Origin: Pogonophryne albipinna
Lineage: Eukaryota; Chordata; Actinopteri; Perciformes; Artedidraconidae
Assembly (NCBI GenBank): GCA_028583405.1
Contig: CM053260.1
Coordinates: forward strand, 19,608,813 to 19,672,812
DNA length: 64,000 nucleotides
Direction of reading: 5' to 3'
In this document: positions 13,903-27,854 of the stretch, piece by piece
Numbering within the stretch: position 1 is the stretch's first letter
How the letters are laid out: the number at the start of each line of letters is the position of its first letter
The notes under the pieces: generated by a model
What the model saw: the letters and a program-made list of their open reading frames with translations, nothing else
Database searches by the model: none
Told to the model about the DNA's origin: nothing
Position numbers and translations under genes: made by a program

Positions 13903-16652
13903 TGTGGGTGTGTGTCCCTTTAGGGTGTCTGCTGCGGTTGAGATAAGAAGCGAGTGTAGGACACAGGGGGATGGTGTTCACAGAGGCTAGGTGATCTTAT
14001 CTCCTCTCCCTCCCTCCTGCCTCTCTTACCGAGCATCCCTCGCTCTTCTTCTTTTTCCTCTCCGCTGTTTTCCTCCCCCGTCTTTCTTTTTGCTCCCTTG
14101 CCCTTCTTTCTCTCTTCCCCCATCTCTCTTCTCTCCTCCCGTCTCACACACACACATTCTCTTAGATCCCCTCTGCGCTGCTGTTGATTTGAATTTGAAG
14201 TGATGGGAAACTAAATTGGCAGCATTGACAGCAGAAACAAACAGCTTATCTCTCTCTCCTGGGCCAATATGGGTCTTAGTCAGATACCAGAGCCGCTGCC
14301 AGCATCTGACTTGTGACAATGATGATAAATAGAACGTTTGTTGACTGTCACTTTTCATGTGTGTGTGTGTTTACGTGTGCATGTGTGATTGCCCATACAC
14401 GTGTGTGTATACACTAAGAGGTGGAGGATAAATAAATAGAAGTACAACACTCAAGCAGAACTTTGAGATACTTTACTTTTTACTTTTTGTTTTTAGTTGT
14501 ATACTACCTTTTACTTAAACTATACTTTGACGTATTTGCAAACTATAGTTTCTCGGAGTATGGAGTGTGATGCGTTGCTATATATTGCCATGGGATCCAT
14601 AGTAAGATGTTATTTAAAATAAAAATGAAACTGGGTAAAATGAATATGTGTAAAGTTAGTAGAAAACTTGATCCATGAGAAAATAGAAAGAAGTGTAACA
14701 AATCATTTGTACTGTGACTTGCTTCTCGGGGCCTGTACCAATAAGACCAACCAATCGTTTTTATTTGTTGCATTTCAAAGACAGTTCATAACCATAGTTT
14801 GTCCTCTTGATTGGCGGATCGCAAACCAACTTTAAAGGCACAATGCCACCTACTGTGTTGGCATGTACAGTAGATGCTGTGCTTTTCAAGTCAGTTCAAA
14901 CAATTAAGCTTTGTATTGCCAATATATGTATCGGTAATGATTTCAACATGGGGATAATAGATTATAATATATTTGTCCCATCAATATTGTGCTACATCAG
15001 AATCCCTGGATTAACCTTTCCCACAGGAAATAAAGAGTTAGAATAATCTCAATATAAACTACTTTAACATTAAATGCTGGTAGTGCATTAGGAGTAATCA
15101 AATATATTATAACATTAACAGAAATGGTTTTACATTGTGACATTGTATTGCCAGATATGAATACTTCCTATAATACTGAATACTGGATACTATGGGTGCC
15201 CGCAATCCAAACATGCGAGATTGTGAGGCGTGTGAATCAGAGGCATGCGCGTGTTTCCAATGGGACCGCGCCGACATGTAGCGTTAACACGAGAGGCCCG
15301 GAGAGGACGAGGAGGAAGCCAAGCTGTCAGCGGCCAGCTCCCACTCCGCCTAATGAGAGAGAGGCCCGTTAATTAAAAACACCAACAGGCGGAGCTCCCC
15401 AGTGTCCCGGCATCAGGACGACCCGGGGTTAAAGACGCGTAGCCGAGAGGATGGGAGCCATGCTGCGTCTACATACACTGCGTGGTGATGCCTTCAACAA
15501 CAAATAGCCCCCAGTATGCAAAAAGAACAAAGCGACACACAACGAGCTATAAGAGGAAGGGGCTTTCTTTAAACTGCACTGCGTTTGTGTTTCTTTGGGG
15601 GGGAGGGTTTCTGTGATAATCATCTGCTCAGCCCTTGATGTTCTCAGACAAACTGTGATTCGTTTGTTGTATGGCAGCAGGGAACAGTTTATCAACGTCT
15701 GCATGATGACTTCTGTGATCCACCAAATGGAAAAAGAAAAAAAGTTGACCCAAAAGCCATTGCGTCAATATGTTTGTTGTTCAGCTGTAATATTTATGTC
15801 GACCTCGTTGTTCACTTAAAGCACCCTTCAAATGCTCCGTATGTCTGCATATAAAATCACTGTGGAGGATTTTTTTTCTTTCACTAAATTTAACTTAATT
15901 CAATTTCAATTATTTTTTTCGCTATGAACAGCTGCATGCACAGCGAATATTTGCCTCAAATTGAATTGTGTCACTGCAGCCTATTGTGCAATTGTCTTCG
16001 TAAGTGTTTTATTAAACTGTCAAACACATGAATCATTAGCCTTGATCTGCAGATTGACAGTTTGTCAGCTCTCCGACAGTGGCGCGTGCCTCGCTGTCAA
16101 CAGGGGGTGGCGAGGGAACGGCTTACACGTTCCCCACGGTTTCTTCTTCTTCTTCCTTGCCTCCTGCGTCTCCATCTTCCTTCCACCCCCACATGTCAGC
16201 CCAGGTGCGAACAAAACCGAGGATTGTGGGTAGTTTTGGAACACATGGAGCAGAGAGATGGAGAAATGAAGGGTGGATGGGGAGTAGAGGGGGGTGAGAG
16301 AGAGAAGCTGTCAGGGAAATGTCTATCCCTGTCACAGCAGCCAGAAGAGTGCGATGGACAAATGGATAACTGCTATTTCAGACTGCCAGGGAAGAAGTTC
16401 ACTTTGATTTGATGTGTTTTGTGGGCAGAATGGCGCTCATGCAACAGAATCGTCACATCTCCGAAGCCGCACATTTTTTTTGTTTTTTTGTTGAATGGGC
16501 ATGGATTGTGTTTCTGTACAGAGGATGGTTCCGTTTGTTCAGCCGCTGAAAATACAGTACACTGTGCACAAACATGCGCAGGACACACACAAACTCAAGC
16601 GAATTCCCAGTACGGCCATGTAGACAGAGTTTCAGTGCAATGGCTGCAGGCA

Positions 16653-16790
<138 letters not shown>

Positions 16791-16897
16791 GTTTTTGGCT
16801 ATTCGCTGATGATTGGTGCAGCCCCCTCCCCTGTCTACCTCTCCTTCTCTGTCCCCACTTCACATAACATAATCATCTCTCTCTTGCTGTATTTCAG

Positions 16898-16980
16898 GCT
16901 GTGCCTTCCTCACCTACTGTGCCAGAGAGTCGGCCCTGAAAGCCCAGAATGCATTGCACGAGCAGAAGACTTTGCCTGGG
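16898..16980 (+). CDS. celf4: celf4 exon A: second half of RRM1
   Basis: CELF4 is an RNA-binding protein of the CELF/Bruno-like family that acts on GU-rich RNA in alternative splicing and mRNA stability or translation. This 83-nt exon starts with codon positions 2-3 of a glycine and ends on a full codon. It encodes the RRM1 RNP1 motif and helix 2, reading (G)[16 protein letters not shown] and then [11 protein letters not shown]. 83 nt is the size I recall for the equivalent exon in CELF genes. The acceptor is a pyrimidine-rich tract followed by atttcag, and the donor is GGG|gtaagt, close to consensus. The [15 protein letters not shown] pattern excludes CELF1/2, which have a different sequence here. 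The first half of RRM1 lies upstream of the window. A (TG)n array ends about 110 bp before the exon. Confidence 0.95.
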
Positions 16981-19030
16981 GTAAGTCACACACACAAAGA
17001 ACGCCATGTCGACCCAGAAGCAACATTTTTTTTCACATCTTAAATTCCCTCCCGCACACACAAACACAGATGCTCATTTTTAACATATAATGCCGTATAC
17101 TCATTTGGAATCAAAGGGGACTGACTGTCTTCGCCATGCTTGTCATGTTCTGTTTATCACTGGCTGTGCACCAGACATGAGCACAGCCCTCCTTTCTCTT
17201 AAATATCTGTCCTCTCCCTCAGCCGCTACCCCCCCCTTCCTTTCCCTGCCTCCCGCTCTCTTCACTTTGACAGTCACACACACAAACCCATAGGGAGAAA
17301 CCACACACAGCATCGCATCATAGGCATACTATTTATAGTCCTTCCTCCACTTTGTATAAATGAGTGTGTGCCTCTCCGTGTGTGCGTGCGCATGCATCCG
17401 CGTGTGTGGGCAAGTGTGTGAGAGATGGATGGAGATGGATGAAAAGCGGGTGAGCGGGTGGATGTAGGCTATTTTGTGCATTTATGTGCACGCTCGGCAA
17501 CATGAGTGTGAATCATGGATGTAGCCTACATCACGACAGCATATCTTCACAACAGATGTTCACATGCTGTGGATGTTACCACTCACATGTACAATGCAGC
17601 GGGAACCAACGCATGTGTCGTTTTGCTGCCCAAATCATATCACTGTGTGCTAGTATGAGGGATTTTGCCATTGTTGTAAAATAATAGATATCTAATTGTT
17701 TATGTGTGTGTGAGTCTCTGTATGTGTGGATGAGGGATTATATGCATTGTGAGCATTTTCTTTCATACAAACATGATCTAATAATTACATATTTGTGAGC
17801 GTGTGCATGCGTGTGTCTAATACATTTCATTTAGTATATGCATGCACCTAAATGCATTTGCATCCACATTCCTGTGTGTGTGCGCGCTCGTTGGCGTGCA
17901 CGACCGCCTGCGCATGTGTGTGTATGTGTGCGTTTTAGGAAGTTTTGATGCGTCTCTGTCAGGCCTGGCTCGGTTTGCTCTGTTCGTTTTTAATGACGCC
18001 TCCAGGGAAGCTGACAGTCGCCGTGTTGAGCGCACAGCCTTTGATGTGAGTGATTATGACATCACAGACGTGCAGCCGAGAAGAGCGGAGGAGTGGGGAT
18101 CCGTGCTCTCAGTTTTTTCGTTCACTTCCCAGTGGCATATTATTCAGAAAGAAAGAGGGAGGGAGAGACAGAGGCACGCGGAGTGAGAGGAGGAGAGATT
18201 AAATATTTGGCCAAAACCAGAATGCGATTTTGTGTTCACTCAAAATGTGCTGCCGATTGATGTTTTTGCCTTTGTTGCTATTGTTTGACACAGACATAGA
18301 GATATGGGCAGAAAAACAATCTTCTTTTAAGCATTCAGTCTTTACATCTTTAAGGCAAAGAGACTGCTTTTGCTTCACACACTACATAGAAATGCATCAA
18401 CAATGTTCAATCAGTCACTTGCGATCAACATTGCTTTAGAAGGAAATGCTAATTGACTTTGCCTTTGCCAGGGGAGGACAGTCTCAGGTTTGCATTTGAT
18501 CGATGCTGAGCGTTAAGTAAACAAAGATAATGCCACAGGACAGACCTAGATGCTCAACAAACCCTGAAGCAGAGCGTTCAGAGGCAGACCAGGAGACTGT
18601 CTTTTGTTGCTGGTGGAAGTAAAGCCAGCAAAACAGAATAGATGAGTTCATTAGAAACAGAGCGCAGACTTGACCCTGGGAAAGGCAGTGGGACGTTTTA
18701 TACTGTAGCAGACTACCTTCTCTCCCTCCTTCCATCCTCTATCAACCCCCCACTCACAGGCCAACACAACCAAACCCTGCAAATGAAATCTCCTTTTTCC
18801 CTGAAAGCCTCTTTCCCCTTCACTTCTAGCCCTGACGTGCTTTTTATCGTTGAAGTTGCTCCCCAACCCTTACATTTAAAAAGTATTCTGCCCTCTTTCT
18901 TCTTTCGCTGCCAGGTGAGCCGAGAGAAGAGGGGATTTGGCTTCCTAGAGGAAATGCCCTGTAAGCATGGCTGTAGGCTGTTGGAGTAGCTCAGACAAAG
19001 TACTAAGAGCTGGTGTGTGTGCGTGTTTAG

Positions 19031-19199
<169 letters not shown>

Positions 19200-19557
19200 C
19201 AGGTGCAGCATCAGGAGAGACTTTGGGTAAACAAGCGACAAGCAAAAAACGTTAAACTGACACTGACATTGAACTATTCGTGAAAGCTGAATAATTGTTT
19301 TCACAGCCCTCATTCCATTATAGTGCTACAAACTACAGGTACACGGGATTATGCTGATGGAGAAGAAGTTTCTGCTAACGTAATTAAATCAACTCCACTG
19401 ACACAGAAAACACTGCATTGTTTGAGGACATTGGGGAGGTACGACTCAATTATAAAAAACACAGCTAATTCCCTAGAACCATGGATTGATTGTTGTAAAA
19501 TACCACCCAAGCACAAGTCAAGAAGCCCAGGGGAGCATGGAGCCACAAAGCCAGTGC

Positions 19558-19621
19558 ATATATATATAGATATATATATATATATATCTATATATATATA
19601 TAGATATATATATATTATATA
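19558..19621. repeat. AT-only palindromic tract
   Basis: TA units interrupted by AGATA and TCTA in mirrored positions, so the tract can fold on itself. It may extrude as a cruciform in DNA. Confidence 0.85.
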
Positions 19622-20894
19622 CTATCCAAAAGTAAAAAAAAGAGTTCAGTAAAAAAGGTATGGATGTCCCAAACACAACACTTTTGCCCCTATCCCAATC
19701 AGTCTTTTAATGGTGAATATCTGCATATCAGATTTTTTTATTATATTTGTGTTTATTTCTCCAGCATAATAAAGCTTCACATATTTTTTTAGAAAATGTG
19801 AGCCTTCATTGAAATGATAAAAAATGCAATGACCTCTACGTCGGGTTTACTTTGATGTAACTGTAATATTTAAAATATCAAGTAAAACCTTTTTATAACT
19901 CCAGCATGAAAAACATGGAGCTACAGTGTCAACCAAATGCAGTATCTTAGAGTTATTGTAAACCTATGACGCCATACAATATAAATCATTTATCTATTCC
20001 TTGAAATACACACAATTGTGAAAAACACAGCCACTATAGAGACAGTTCTGACCTGTTTAAAGTTTGGTAGTTGTAGTTGAACTACCCAGCTATTGAGCAA
20101 ATAAATGGAGAAGAGTTTTTTTTGGAGAGAGTGGCTTGGGTCAGGCCTAAAATGGGGCGCGTCCCAAACGCCCGGCTCTGGTTGACATATTTGTAATCCC
20201 GCGCTCCAGTTTCAGACTCGTACTACAGCAAGAGGCATTAAAAAAGCCACTATTGATTCTGGTAAAAGTCCTCTCGAGTGGGAGGGTGTGTTTCTGTGTG
20301 TGATTGTGTGCGTATGTGTGGGTCACAGGGTGGAGTTGCAGAGCTCCAGCTAGTGCAATGTGTGTAGAAACCACATGATACAAATACCCACCAGCAAATC
20401 CCCCCTCACACATAAATACTCTCACACGCATGAAAAGAAAAAAGAAAAGGAAAACAGATCTGGCATCCACTCAAACACACTGGGAGATTTACAGTAGGTA
20501 GTGCCTCAGCATATGCCCCCACACGGTGCAAAAAAAGAGCATGCCCTCCTGGTTTATAGCAACGTGTTCAAACTTAAAATAATGCATAGAAGTACACACA
20601 AGCATCCACAGGTACAAAACACACCACTGATACTCACAACACATGCACCCACGCTCCAAACCCCTCTCTTGTAACAGCGATACAACACTCCTCGCGAACA
20701 CATCCATTCAACAACATGATACTCTGATGCTCACTGAAAGAAAGGGAGAGAGAGGGGAGAGAAATAGGGAGAAAGTCAAATAGGGAACAGGAGAGGGAGA
20801 GAGAAATACGGCGTCGATTGACTCGCACTGTAATAGTGAGCCAGATGAGAAAATATAGAACACTGTGAATCAATGCGTCATTTCAAGAGCGCTT

Positions 20895-20895
<1 letters not shown>

Positions 20896-20925
<30 letters not shown>
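20896..20925. repeat. (CA)n microsatellite
   Basis: About 15 CA units. This is one of the few dinucleotide arrays with CA on the sense strand, and it is short. Confidence 0.92.
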
Positions 20926-20926
<1 letters not shown>

Positions 20927-22016
20927 CTATAATGGAGCACATATACACACAGAGTTTTCAGCCCGGGGGCAAACAAACAACAGAAAAGACGGAAAGCAAA
21001 TGAATAGCAGGAGGGAGAGAAGAGGAAGGGGTTGATGAAGGCCGGATGGAGAGAGTGGGTGGATGGAGGGAGTGGGAGGAGAGGTATAGACGAGGTGCCT
21101 CCATACCGACTGATTTGTGTCTGTTTCTTTTTCACCCCTCCCTCCGTCTTTCAGTTGAGATAATGCCAGGCCAAGAAATCTATGGCATTGATTGGCTGCT
21201 GCGACCCAGTTTCATGGCAGCTTTTTCTCTATAAGTCGCCCTCACTTGGTCAATAACTGCCAGGCTCCACAGGTGAAGTGGGTGAAGGGGTGTTTGGGAA
21301 AGGGCGGGGTCGGTGGTCCTCCGTGATGATTAGTTCCCCCAAAGCATGCATGAGTACAGTAGCTCACGCCTTCTTGTAGATTTAGATTAGTGGTGCAGTG
21401 GGCAGGAGGAATAGCTGCACGTCCACATGAATAATGCTGCGGGCCTGGAGCTAAAACACTGCCTCCTTCTTCCCAAGCCATCACCTCATCAACTATAGTA
21501 ATCACCCTTATCCGAAAGAAAACCGGTCGCCACATAATGCGCACCAATTATTGGATCTGCTGTCATTGACAGAATCATCCAGTAATGCACAAGCAAATGT
21601 TAGCTCAAAAAGACACACAGCATCAATACGGATATTTGCTTCACAAAATAATAGATTTCTGTAAACTCATAGACCTAATGAGCAACATATTCCAGTCTGA
21701 CTATCAATGCAGAGAAAAAGCAGCAGGCACTGGCAGTAGTCAGTGTAACAAAAGGCTAACAGTATCCAGTGCCCGCCCAAAGCAAAGCTTTTAAGTAAGG
21801 CAGTGTGCAGCCTGAATCTGGCAGGTCATGAGCCTGCAATAAAAATTCAAATGAGTCTCTCCAACAGACAGTACAAAGGCAAAAAGACTTCCTGAAAGTA
21901 TTCTTTGTCATAAAGTCAGAGTTAAACACGGATTATACTGTTTCTCGGTAAACAAATCAAAGGTAATTAAATATTCTAACAGCCCACTTAGAGTCCCTAG
22001 GTTTTATTAGATTACA

Positions 22017-22738
22017 TGCACTATATGGTGCCGCCTACAAGTTTTACTTTTGATTGAGACTGATTTTTGTGATTTGGGTTAGGCCCCTTGGATTCATTTA
22101 ATTCTACAACAATGGGATCCCAACTTTGTTAATTGCCAATATCATCATGGAAAAACTTGACTGGCATGAGCAGAGCCCTAACCTCATCCTAACACCTTTG
22201 CCAATGTCAAATTTCAAGGGCCAATTTCACTAATGCCATTAAGGCAGAACAGGAGCTGTGTACAAAATCATTTACATTACATTTTACTTTACTTGTTAGA
22301 CGCTTTTATCCAAAGCAACTTACATACTCAATGCTGTGGGCAATCCCCACAGGAGCAATTTGGGGTGAAGTGTCTTGCCCAGGGACACAACGACATGCTG
22401 ACTGCAGTGGGGGTCCCAACACCAAGGCTCTATCCACTGCGCCACATGCCTCCCCAAAAACAGTCCAGAATAATGAAGGCAAAGCAGCTGATTAAGGCCC
22501 ATTGAATTGTGTTGATTGATTGAATGTTTGACACCCATCCTGCATGTATGCGTGGTCTGTCACTATAATCCCTGGGAAGTGCACGGTCGAACAGTATCTG
22601 AAACCCAACAGCACAGATCCCAACATTCAAAAAGTACCTATTTTAAAGGTCCCATTGTTATAAGAGAAATGCTCAAAGTAGAAGTCAAACCATCATATTT
22701 GTGTTCAGGTGTCCACATACTTTTGGCCATATAGTGCA
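22017..22738. mobile_element. Decayed non-autonomous Tc1/mariner-like element with nested insertion
   Basis: The ends are inverted: TGCACTATATGG (22017-22028) and CCATATAGTGCA (22727-22738). The right end continues inward as gtccacatacttttggccat, a familiar fish Tc1-type terminal sequence. Near 22155-22200 the forward frame reads DWHEQSPNLILTPL, a decayed form of the DDE-transposase motif that normally reads like WPAQSPDLNPIEHL. There is no intact transposase frame. The left end has diverged just inside the terminus, so the copy is old. Another repeat sits in the middle. Confidence 0.75.
22270..22456. repeat. Teleost dispersed repeat nested in the Tc1-like element
   Basis: Segments such as tagacgcttttatccaaagc, gaagtgtcttgcccagggac and tctatccactgcgccac belong to a very common fish repeat that I know by pattern, though I cannot name its family with certainty. 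It lies inside the Tc1-like copy, so it probably inserted later. Confidence 0.65.
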
Positions 22739-25700
22739 GTTTTGGTAAAAAGCCCTTAAAGGGTGAAGCATGAATGGTGCCATAATTGTAACAAAGATCA
22801 TTACAAGCCTACACACCATCTTTTGTCATATAAAGTCTAAATGCTGCTATTATCATTGGGCTCCGGGCCTGATGTTACAACCTCCCATTGCCAAGTGGAG
22901 TTTGAGCAGATTGTACAAACGAGAGAAATCATCTGTCTGGAGGCAGCACTTCACTTTAGTCCAATAATCCCACTCATTTCTGAAGTGGTGCATGCTACCC
23001 GCTGGGCCAAAGGACCGATGATCCATATGAAAATGAAAGTGAAATGACGCACCTTTTTATACAATCGAGCCAATTTGAAGTGCACGCAATGTCAGCAGTA
23101 GCAGTAACCCAGTTTTTAATCTTACCATTTTATCATTTTAAAGAAGAGTTAGGGGTTTTGGACAGCACTCCCCTGTGTAACTATCTAAACATGAGGGCAA
23201 AATGTCCCATTATCACTCTCCATTGGGACATGTGTCAAGTCAAGTCTTGTATTACAGCTTATTATCATTTTAAATACCAAATACTCTCCCCTTTTAAATA
23301 CATTTTTTACAAATAGCTACTGACAGAAATATGGAGATCTCAGCCAGCAGTCCTTAAAAAGTGTGATGTGCTTTCTGTAGGAATGGATTGAGCAGTCTGA
23401 GCAATTCAAAACACCTCTGGTAAGTGCCATTATTGGGTGATCCAAATGATTTTGTACTCGCTCTAAAAGCATGTCCCCATTTCAAATATTTCTGAGGTGC
23501 CATAGCACTTTTCAGCATCTCAATCTATCGCTGGCTCAGGCTATTGTCACAGTCTGAAATCAACTTGTCCTTTCCTTGAGTTTGTATTGATCCAAAGAAA
23601 AAGCAAAGCCTTACAGCGCACCAGTGAGTCTTCATCCTCTCCAGCCCGCTCCACTGAGCATTTGCAAGTGTTAATGTCACCACTGGCACTTTAGAACTCC
23701 TCCATGTACTCACCAGAATGGAAAGTGGCATAAAGAAAGTAATTTACGGACACAGATGATTCACTTTAAGGTAAAAAATATAGTAAGAAAGTTTCACTCA
23801 AACTTCTATGTGATGCCCACACTATTGTTTCAATGCATGATTAAGCTTGTTCTAAAAAGCTGATTGATATAAACCTGGCAGTGGCTAAGGCTGTCACAAG
23901 AGAGAGAGCCGGAGGATGGGCTGCTGCAGCTGGATTTATTCCTCAGAAAAAAAACGTTAATAGCATTTTAACCAGTGCGCTTCAGCCCTGGCCGTGCGTC
24001 TATTACATAGATGTAAGTATCTCCATAAGCTGGTTGGGATAGTCGTTCTGCCATTGTCAAAGTTTGAACTCCTTCTGCTATATTGAGTCCGCTTGAATCC
24101 AGCTGCTTTGAAATATCCTGCCAGTTCAGAGATTTATTCCCGAATAGTTGTCTGTCACACTGCTGTATCTCCTTGTCTGTTCATGCTCCTTAGCCCCCCC
24201 ACAACGTACATTAGAGTATGTCTTTCCACAACACTAAGTGCAGTGAAGTATTTACTGTAGCCTCTTCAGTTAATTTACCTTGCACATTAAATGTCGAGGA
24301 ACAGGGAACAGATACGTCTTAACAATAAAGAGCAATAAATCCGTCACACTTACAACATAATGTATCTATTAGAGTGGTGTTTTATAGATCATCAGAGAAT
24401 ATTATGGTCAATACTGCATACCTTCTCTTCTGTCTTCTGTCATCCTTTACGCGGCTTGATAACTTGGCTTTACTCCCTCAGTTGTCAGTGCGGGAAAAGG
24501 CTGAATCACATTCCTCATTCAGTGGATTCAATTTTTCCTCGGGCTTTACAGGACTCTGGCAGCTTTTATCGTGCAGCATGAAGCCCGCCATACTCTCATC
24601 TCTCTGTATTAGTCTTAAGGTCCTTCTGTTAGCTTCACTCGACCAACTGCTGGTGTGAAATTAAAGTTCAGTGAGAATATTTGGCTTTAAGCCTTTTGGT
24701 TTAATTAGAAGTCTCTTCAAGATGCTTTATTGAATCAATGAACATTAGGTATCACTTTCGTTTCAACATGGCTTATATAGAATTTCCGAATAAAGAAGTT
24801 CTCAGGTTACAAACTCAGTGTACATTTGCTTTCTAGAATGTCATAGTGTTGTATATGAAGAGCGACTTTGGTGTAGGGCTAGATAACAAATGAATTATTT
24901 CACAATGACTGCAGAACGGGAAAAATCACAAGCCCAGTTTGAACAAGGACCTTTATAATGAGAACAACTCAAAGAAAAAGTATTGTGTCAGTTCAAAGCT
25001 AAGGGCAATTATCATGCAATGCTTGTTGTGATGTTTTCTCTGTCTGCTTTCATCACCAAAATATTCAAGGACGGTAAAAGTGGTTACAGAAGAGCTAACA
25101 GTGATTTCATTGATTTGTTGCTTATTATTGACAGTACTGAAACTGTTTTTAAACTAAAACCTACTGGTGAGCGATGCTGCAATATTAATATTGTTTTTCG
25201 TCTTAGTATTGTAGAGCAGAAAAATAACCCCAACGTTTTCACAAAAAGATGTAGCTTCTCTGTGAATACAATTCTCTCGCTCAATGGTAATGCTCCACAA
25301 GAAACCAAAACCCATTTTACTCTGTGACCTTCCCCACCTCACCTTCACTGTTGGAATATTTAATAAAGCAGTTTCAATTTCTTCGTTTGGCCATATCATC
25401 CGATAAGTTCGAAAGAGTGGGAAGTGGCTCTCAGAAATCTTGTTCCATACCGCGCTGTAGCAGCTGGCGAGCCGGTAGCCGGCAGATGTGATAATGACAC
25501 AACGCACCAGCTGAGGCCGGATAGCGGGCCACGACTCAGGCAGCTTTTAATAATTGATGGCAGCCAAAGCCCCGGATTGACCAGTAATTGCATTACAGGT
25601 CACTTCTCAATAGCAATTTGTGAAAGTTGTGGTGATGTGTGCTGGGTGGCGATCAATAGGCACTGTCCAGAGATGCACTCTTTGCCTCCCTCTCTGTCTC

Positions 25701-26631
25701 TCTTTCTCTTTTCCTGTTCATATGAAGGAAATATCTAGTTTTCTTTCAGTGTTCTGGGCAGAAACAACTGTCCACTGTACTGTAGAGAGACTGTTACTCG
25801 ACAGATCAAAACACTAGCTTAGTCAGCCTTAGTCACTGTGAGAATCTGATATTCCCATAAACCTCTACAATACCAAAGCTATCTTTTTCATTAAAAGTGT
25901 CCGACATCATATCCTAGCAGCTGTAGGAGCAGTTCATCTAAAGGTCTACTCCACTGATTTAGCAACACACCATTATTACATTGTCAGACCCACATTTTAA
26001 ATAAAAATGCAAGCTTTGCTCTTTCTTATCTAAACCTGACACATTTTAATCTTAAATCTGTGTCACTGAGTTCAACTCTGGTGAACCTCGTTAAGCAAAG
26101 TCGCAGCGTCAAACAAAAGCAAAGACTTTTGTGTAACTAACCCAGGCGCTAATCAAATATACGATTTTGTTACTGTGTTGCCTATTTCTCGCCTCAGCTT
26201 AGAGTTTGTGACCCAAGATTCAGGCATTTGCGAAGGCACCATTTGTGTTTGGAGTTGGATTTAAGCTCTGGGACAAAAATAAGACATCCCCAGTCTTACA
26301 AACACATTAGCCTGACACAAACTCAGGATATTTCGTCCCTTCCTTATCCCGTGTCTTGTTTGTCTCACAACTTTGTATAAGGGGAACACTAAACAACTGT
26401 AGTGCTCCTTTAAAATAACAACATATAAAATACATGTCTGAGTCATATATAAGTGAAAGACAGCCTCTGGTTAAAGATTTTACGAGAGCTCAAATTCAGC
26501 CTCGTCACAATGCACAGAGTACTTTACTTCCCAGTACAGACTCTGAGCTCTCTGCCCCCTCTGGCTCCCCGGCTGCACTCATTCTCATAGAAGTTATTTA
26601 CTGTTCCAGCCACAGACTCACCGTGACACAC

Positions 26632-26669
26632 ACACACACACCAGACACACAAACACACACACACACACA
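26632..26669. repeat. CA-rich interrupted repeat
   Basis: Short CA runs with interruptions. Confidence 0.8.
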
Positions 26670-26836
26670 GTCTACGTTCCTTCTCTTTCTCTTTTCTTGC
26701 TCCCATTGTTGATTTCTCACCCGATTTGACATGTAAACTATCACTGTGTCCTCGCGCTACATCTGGTGTTCATTCTTTCTCCCTCTCTTTGTGGCTCTCT
26801 TTCTCTCTTTCTTTCTGTCTCCCTCATCCTTTAACC

Positions 26837-26866
26837 CCCCCCCCCACACACACACACACACACACT
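26837..26866. repeat. C-run followed by (CA)n
   Basis: A run of about nine C bases passes into about ten CA units. Confidence 0.85.
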
Positions 26867-27006
26867 GCTCCCTCTGCTGTGGCATGGAGAGCAGGAGAGG
26901 AGAGAAGAGTGGAGGAGACAGTAGATTTTGCATGCTCTAAATACAGCCTCTACGTGTGTGGGGTGCTGTCATCAAAAGAGAGAAGAGACAAGGGATGGTT
27001 CTCTTT

Positions 27007-27234
<228 letters not shown>

Positions 27235-27703
27235 ATATGTGACCGTGTGCATTAATTTCAGCTTAAATCAAAGATGATCCCTCATCCATCTCTCTGTCTT
27301 CCCCTCTCTTTCTCTTCGTCTCTCTCCCTCCCTCTGTCACTCTCTAATCCACCTTTTAGCATCATTTTGTCCGCATCGCTTTCTTTTTTAGTTTTTGCCT
27401 TCATGCTCTGCCTTTAGCTTCGCTATCTGTTTTGGTGTGTCTCACCTCTCTTGCATGTGCTTGGCGGGGTGTGACAGCATTGAGAAGTCACCAAAGAGGT
27501 AAATGATGATAGGCCATCCATCATGCTTTATGGACTCTGTGTGGTGCTGCCGTGGAGAGTGGCTGCAGAGTGCAGTAACTCAGTACACTCTGTCCCTCCA
27601 TATAACCTGGCAGGGGCCGCTCGCCTTGCCTCTTCTGGGTGAGTGTTTATGTGTGTGAGACACAGGAGGAGTGTTGGTCTGACTCACCCACTTAAGTGTT
27701 TCT

Positions 27704-27854
<151 letters not shown>

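Noticed and set aside
14425..14560. tactttt-rich stretch resembling the 59739 MITE interior
   Set aside because: Similarity is limited to short AT-rich words; no termini or target duplication were found.
22233..22505. Open frame across the nested repeat
   Set aside because: It spans repeat DNA only and matches no transposase in frame.
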